Positions 60,695-64,000 of a DNA stretch of 64,000 bases are shown piece after piece. Location: the NCBI GenBank assembly GCA_025751475.1, contig JAOWLD010000001.1, forward strand, positions 372,001-436,000, given 5' to 3'. The position numbers and the translations under genes were made by a program. The DNA is from Rhodobacteraceae bacterium XHP0102. GTDB lineage: Bacteria > Pseudomonadota > Alphaproteobacteria > Rhodobacterales > Rhodobacteraceae. A model generated the notes under the pieces. That model had not been told where the DNA came from, did not search any database, and was given only the letters and a program-made list of their open reading frames with translations. The first letter of the stretch is position 1. Each line of letters opens with the position of its first letter.

Positions 60695-61855
60695 ATGATT
60701 TCCACAAAAGATTTTGAAACCAACGGCATTTACGTAGGCCGCGTTTGGCGCCCAGGTATTGGGCCGGCGCTTGTGCGGCTTGACGGTGGGGATGTGGTCG
60801 ATATCACCAGCCGTGATTGCCCGACCATGCATGACCTATTGGAGGGGGATGATCCCGCCGCCGCTGCGCGCGCGGCTAAGGGCGCGGTGATCTGTGGCCT
60901 TGATGATCTGGTCGCAAGCAGCCTTGCCGCTGCGCAATCAGGCGATGCCGATGCCTTGCGCCTCTTGGCCCCACCTGATTTGCAGGCGATCAAAGCCTCT
61001 GGCGTGACCTTCGCCGAAAGCATGGTTGAGCGCGTGATTGAGGAGCAAGCGGCAGGCAATGCGGATTTAGCCGATGGCATCCGCGCCCGCGTGAAAGCGG
61101 TGATTGGCGACAGCTTGTCAGGCATTAAGCCCGGATCAGATGCGGCGATGAAGGTGAAATCGGTGCTCCAAGAGGAGGGGCTTTGGTCGCAATATCTCGA
61201 AGTGGGTATTGGCCCTGATGCAGAGGTCTTCACCAAATCTCAACCGATGGGATCGGTGGGCTATGGCGCGCTTGTCGGGCTGCACCCGATGTCCAGTTGG
61301 AACAACCCAGAGCCTGAGATTGTTTTGGCGATCAATTCCAAGGGCGCGATTGTTGGGGCCACGCTTGGCAATGACGTCAATCTGCGCGATGTCGAAGGAC
61401 GTTCTGCGCTGCTTTTAGGCAAGGCAAAGGACAACAATGCGTCCTGTGCAATCGGCCCCTTCCTGCGCCTGTTTGATGACAGCTTTAGCCTTGATGATAT
61501 CCGAGTGGCGGAGCTTTCCATGCGGGTTATGGGCGAGGATGGGTTTGTTCTGGAAGGGCATTCTTCAATGACCAAGATCAGTCGCGACCCTACCGATATC
61601 GTGGCGCAAACCATCGGGCGGCATCACCAATATCCTGACGGGTTTTTCTTGTTCTTGGGCACAATGTTTGCCCCCGTCAAAGATCGTGACGCGGCAGGTC
61701 AAGGCTTTACCCATCATGGTGGCGATGTGGTGACCATTACCGAAGCGCGGCTTGGATCTTTGCAAAACACGGTGCGCCTGTCGACCGAATGCCCCGACTG
61801 GCGTTTTGGCACGGCGGCCTTGATGCGCAATTTGGCAGAGCGTGGATTGATTTAA
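60695..61855 (+). CDS. Fumarylacetoacetate hydrolase family protein, large (KDA-dehydratase-like) type
   Basis: This 386-residue protein belongs to the longer FAH subgroup found in sugar-acid operons, where members dehydrate 2-keto-3-deoxy-pentonates to 2-oxoglutarate semialdehyde or hydrolyse diketo acids. GIYVGRVWRPGIGPALVRLD at the start, the ExE metal site in MSSWNNPEPEIVLAINSKGA, and GNDVNLRDVEGRSALLLGKA with KDNNASCAIGPF are diagnostic. I chose the ATG behind GAAAGGGC. The gap of 132 nt from the previous gene contains no clear terminator or promoter. Its TAA overlaps the next ATG by one base. Confidence 0.88.
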   Translation: MISTKDFETNGIYVGRVWRPGIGPALVRLDGGDVVDITSRDCPTMHDLLEGDDPAAAARAAKGAVICGLDDLVASSLAAAQSGDADALRLLAPPDLQAIKASGVTFAESMVERVIEEQAAGNADLADGIRARVKAVIGDSLSGIKPGSDAAMKVKSVLQEEGLWSQYLEVGIGPDAEVFTKSQPMGSVGYGALVGLHPMSSWNNPEPEIVLAINSKGAIVGATLGNDVNLRDVEGRSALLLGKAKDNNASCAIGPFLRLFDDSFSLDDIRVAELSMRVMGEDGFVLEGHSSMTKISRDPTDIVAQTIGRHHQYPDGFFLFLGTMFAPVKDRDAAGQGFTHHGGDVVTITEARLGSLQNTVRLSTECPDWRFGTAALMRNLAERGLI

Positions 61856-62772
61856 TGGGGTCGTCCTTCATCTCTTTGGGGGAATGTATGGTCGAGCTGT
61901 CCGATCAGGGCGGCGGTCTTTATCGGCGTGGCTTTGCGGGGGATACGTTCAACACTGCATGGTATGCGCGCCGCATTTTGCCACAGACATGGTCGGTCGC
62001 CTATGGCAGTTGCATCGGGGCGGATGCGGCCTCCGCCGAGATGCGCGCCTTCATGGAGGCGGGCGGGGTCGACACAAGCGCCCTGCGCGTGATCCCAGAT
62101 CGCACTGTGGGGCTATATATGATCAGCCTGGATCAGGGCGAGCGCAGCTTTTCTTATTGGCGCAGTCAATCGGCCGCGCGTAGCCTCGCCGATGATCCCG
62201 CATGGCTTCAGGCTACTTTGGCGGGGCGCGATGTGATTTATTTCTCGGGCATCACCTTGGCGATCCTTTCACCTGAGGCACGGGGGCATTTTTGCGCGGC
62301 CATTGCAAAGGCGCGTAGGGATGGCGCGCTGGTGGCCTTTGATACAAACCTGCGCCCGCGTCTGTGGGAAGATCACGCCACCATGCAGGCAGGGATGATG
62401 GCGGGGGCGGCAGTGGCCGATATTATTTTGCCCTCATTTGATGAAGAACAAATCCTGTTCGAGGGCGCGACAGCCACGGATACGATTGCGCGCTACCGTG
62501 CAGCGGGGGCACATATCATCGCGCTGAAGGATGGCGCGGGGGATGTGCAATTGTGGGATGCGGCGGGCGGGGTGCGCGTCTTGCCCTGTCAGCCCGTTGA
62601 TCCTGTGGTCGACAGCACCGCCGCAGGTGACAGTTTTGGCGCGGCCTTTGTGGCCCATGTGGCACAAGGCCGTGGCCTAGAGGAGGCCGCCTTAGCCGCG
62701 ATGCAGCTTGCGGGTCAGGTGATCCAATATCGCGGCGCTTTGGTGCCACAGATTTTTGAGGGAGAAACCTAA
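61855..62772 (+). CDS. kdgK: PfkB family sugar kinase, probable 2-keto-3-deoxygluconate kinase
   Basis: This 305-residue kinase would phosphorylate 2-keto-3-deoxygluconate to KDPG for the Entner-Doudoroff aldolase. Its start SLGECMVELSDQGGGLYRRG and FAGDTFNTAWYARRI are typical of KdgK. SQSAARSLADDPAWLQATLA, FDTNLRPRLWEDHATMQAGM and the catalytic anion-hole motif DSTAAGDSFGAAFVAHVAQG (GAGD-like, with the base Asp) follow. The ATG shares one base with the preceding stop, and its own TAA does the same with the next gene. No KDPG aldolase gene is present in the window. Confidence 0.9.
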   Translation: MGSSFISLGECMVELSDQGGGLYRRGFAGDTFNTAWYARRILPQTWSVAYGSCIGADAASAEMRAFMEAGGVDTSALRVIPDRTVGLYMISLDQGERSFSYWRSQSAARSLADDPAWLQATLAGRDVIYFSGITLAILSPEARGHFCAAIAKARRDGALVAFDTNLRPRLWEDHATMQAGMMAGAAVADIILPSFDEEQILFEGATATDTIARYRAAGAHIIALKDGAGDVQLWDAAGGVRVLPCQPVDPVVDSTAAGDSFGAAFVAHVAQGRGLEEAALAAMQLAGQVIQYRGALVPQIFEGET

Positions 62773-63737
62773 TGCATATTCTGATTATTGGCGGCGGCGG
62801 TGTCGTTGGGCAAAAGCTGGCCCAATCCTTGGCCAAGCGGGGCACGTTGCGTGGGCAGGCCATCCGCAAGATCACCTTGGCCGATATTGTCGACCCCGCC
62901 ATGGTTGATGCCCCCTTCGAGGTGGCCTGTGTGTCCTGCGATATCAGCAACCCCGCCTCGGTCGCGGCTACGCTTGGGGCGGATGTGGATGTGATCTATC
63001 TGCTCGCCGCCATTGTGTCTGCCCATGCGGAAGAAGATTTTGATGCAGGGCTGTCGATCAATCTGATGGGCACGCTGAACGTGTTGCAGCGCGCGCGCGA
63101 ATTGGCGACAAAACCTGTGGTGGTCTTCACATCGTCTATCGCGGTTTACGGCGGTGAAGTGCCAGACCCGATTGTGGATCACAGTTTCCTCAACCCGCAA
63201 ACCTCATACGGGGCGCAAAAGGCCATGGGGGAATTATTGGTCAATGATTTCAGCCGCAAAGGGTTTGTTGATGGGCGCGGCTTCCGCCTGCCCACCATAT
63301 CTGTGCGGCCTGGCAAGCCCAATCGCGCGGCGTCTAGCTTTATGTCGTCGATTTTGCGCGAGCCGCTCAATGGCCAAGAGGCGATTTGCCCTGTCAGCGA
63401 TGATTTCCCGCATTACTATCTCTCGCCGCGCAAATGTGTGGAGAACCTTATTCGCGGGGCAGAGATTGAGGCCGCTGATCTCGGACAAAACCGCTGTATG
63501 ATGATGCCAGGCAAGATGTGGACCATCCGTCAGATGATTGACGCGATGACGGCCGTTGCGGGGCCTGAGCCTGCGAAGCTGATCCGTTTTGAGGCGCAAC
63601 CCGCCATCCAAGAGATCGTCAAAGGCTGGCGGTTTGATTTGCGCCCTGAAAAGGCGCTGAAACTGGGCCTGAGTGCGGATGAAAGTTTCGAAGATAATAT
63701 TCGCTATTATCTCGAAGATGATAAACCCACCGCTTGA
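62772..63737 (+). CDS. denD: NAD-dependent epimerase/dehydratase family protein, D-erythronate dehydrogenase-like
   Basis: This extended SDR of 321 residues has the cofactor motif MHILIIGGGGVVGQKLAQSL. DVIYLLAAIVSAHAEEDFDA, the Ser in VVFTSSIAVYGGEVP and the YxxxK site in TSYGAQKAMGELLVNDFSRK follow, then FVDGRGFRLPTISVRPGKPN. The last block with SSFMSSILREPLNGQEA is characteristic of DenD, which oxidises D-erythronate. The usual partners (a DUF1537 kinase and PdxA2) are not in the window, so it may act on another aldonate. It is the last gene of the operon, followed by a terminator. Confidence 0.85.
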   Translation: MHILIIGGGGVVGQKLAQSLAKRGTLRGQAIRKITLADIVDPAMVDAPFEVACVSCDISNPASVAATLGADVDVIYLLAAIVSAHAEEDFDAGLSINLMGTLNVLQRARELATKPVVVFTSSIAVYGGEVPDPIVDHSFLNPQTSYGAQKAMGELLVNDFSRKGFVDGRGFRLPTISVRPGKPNRAASSFMSSILREPLNGQEAICPVSDDFPHYYLSPRKCVENLIRGAEIEAADLGQNRCMMMPGKMWTIRQMIDAMTAVAGPEPAKLIRFEAQPAIQEIVKGWRFDLRPEKALKLGLSADESFEDNIRYYLEDDKPTA

Positions 63738-63756
63738 GGGCTGCGCGATTTGTAAC

Positions 63757-63783
63757 GAAAACCCCCGCCTTGGCGGGGGTTTT
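63757..63783. terminator. Bidirectional intrinsic terminator
   Basis: CCCCCGCC and GGCGGGGG form a perfect stem with a very short loop, flanked by As on the left and Ts on the right, so it can work in both directions. It separates the kdgK-denD operon from a convergent dehydrogenase gene. Confidence 0.9.
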
Positions 63784-63792
63784 GGGGGTCGA

Positions 63793-64000
63793 TCAATTGA
63801 CGGGCGTGATCAAGGCCGTGCCCTTCATCATCGCATGGATATTGTCGCGCTGAAGCGCGGCCATCGCCGCCCGTGTTTCAACTGTGCCTGACCCCTGATG
63901 AGGTTGGATCACCACATTGGGCAGGTCGTAAAAGCGCGGGTTGATGTTGGGCTCATTGAGGAACACATCCAAAGCCGCGCCGCCGATCTTGCCACCCTCC
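63793..64000 (-). CDS. D-isomer-specific 2-hydroxyacid dehydrogenase (C-terminal part, runs off the window)
   Basis: The reverse strand is open from the window edge to a TGA. The roughly 68 residues include GGKIGGAALDVFLNEPNIN, LPNVVIQPHQGSGTVETRAA and MAALQRDNIHAMMKGTALIT. The GGAALDVF...EP block and the catalytic His in PHQGSGTVETR identify the C-terminal end of a D-2-hydroxyacid dehydrogenase such as a glyoxylate/hydroxypyruvate reductase. The HQGS reading is a slight variant of the common HxGSAT. The N-terminus lies outside. Confidence 0.88.
   Translation of the reverse strand, partial: EGGKIGGAALDVFLNEPNINPRFYDLPNVVIQPHQGSGTVETRAAMAALQRDNIHAMMKGTALITPVN

Overview
This window looks like a chromosomal segment of an alphaproteobacterium of the Rhodobacterales (Roseobacter group). 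The basis is the gene content (a DUF3422 protein, a DUF1178 protein, pntAB, TRAP transport, many sugar-acid dehydrogenases, RTX proteins), the moderately high GC and the dense, overlapping gene packing. The assignment is by family resemblance only. I saw no rRNA, tRNA, transposase, integrase or CRISPR array.

Region 1 (1-7.9 kb) is ordinary housekeeping: a partial DUF3422 gene, kynureninase, the transhydrogenase pair pntA-pntB with a strong terminator, a histone-deacetylase-family protein, a glutathione peroxidase, a Nudix hydrolase and a DUF1178 protein.

Region 2 (7.9-25.3 kb) is a surface-glycan type island. A six-gene minus-strand operon (14446 down to 7915) encodes glycosyltransferases and an FkbM-type methyltransferase, mostly joined by 4-8 nt start/stop overlaps. 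A plus-strand transferase, a two-gene GT32-type unit and a three-gene operon follow. The three-gene operon encodes an esterase-like protein, a possible lectin-like protein and a sulfatase fused to RTX calcium-binding repeats. An alpha/beta hydrolase and another large transferase close the island. Two proteins are fusions of domain families that also occur as separate neighbouring genes. No polymerase, flippase or ABC exporter is visible in the window.

Region 3 (25.4-63.8 kb) is a very large sugar-acid catabolic island. From left to right it holds: a gntR-AEC carrier-SDR-BKACE-SDR operon; a hexuronate operon (uxaC, kduI, kduD-like SDR, fructuronate-reductase-like); a full-length transketolase divergent from a split two-subunit transketolase plus SDR; a LysR gene, a FAH-family gene and a second GntR regulator; a TRAP transporter with altronate dehydratase, a Gfo/Idh oxidoreductase, an SDR and an EamA carrier; an IlvD/Edd sugar-acid dehydratase with an SDR; a small secreted protein with AzlCD and an SDR; an SDR-HIBADH-PhyH dioxygenase unit; and an idonate-dehydrogenase-like operon with a LysE exporter, an enolase-superfamily dehydratase, a FAH-family enzyme, a KDG-kinase-like kinase and a DenD-like dehydrogenase. 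A terminator and a partial D-2-hydroxyacid dehydrogenase end the window.

The main unifying signal in region 3 is a palindrome with core TGGTATACCA. It occurs, perfect or nearly so, five times in three divergent promoter regions (about 41.8, 52.5 and 57.7 kb). It resembles the ExuR/UxuR operator of enterobacteria as I remember it. It suggests that the GntR/FCD regulator at 41035-41730 controls a uronate/aldonate regulon covering at least 41-62 kb.
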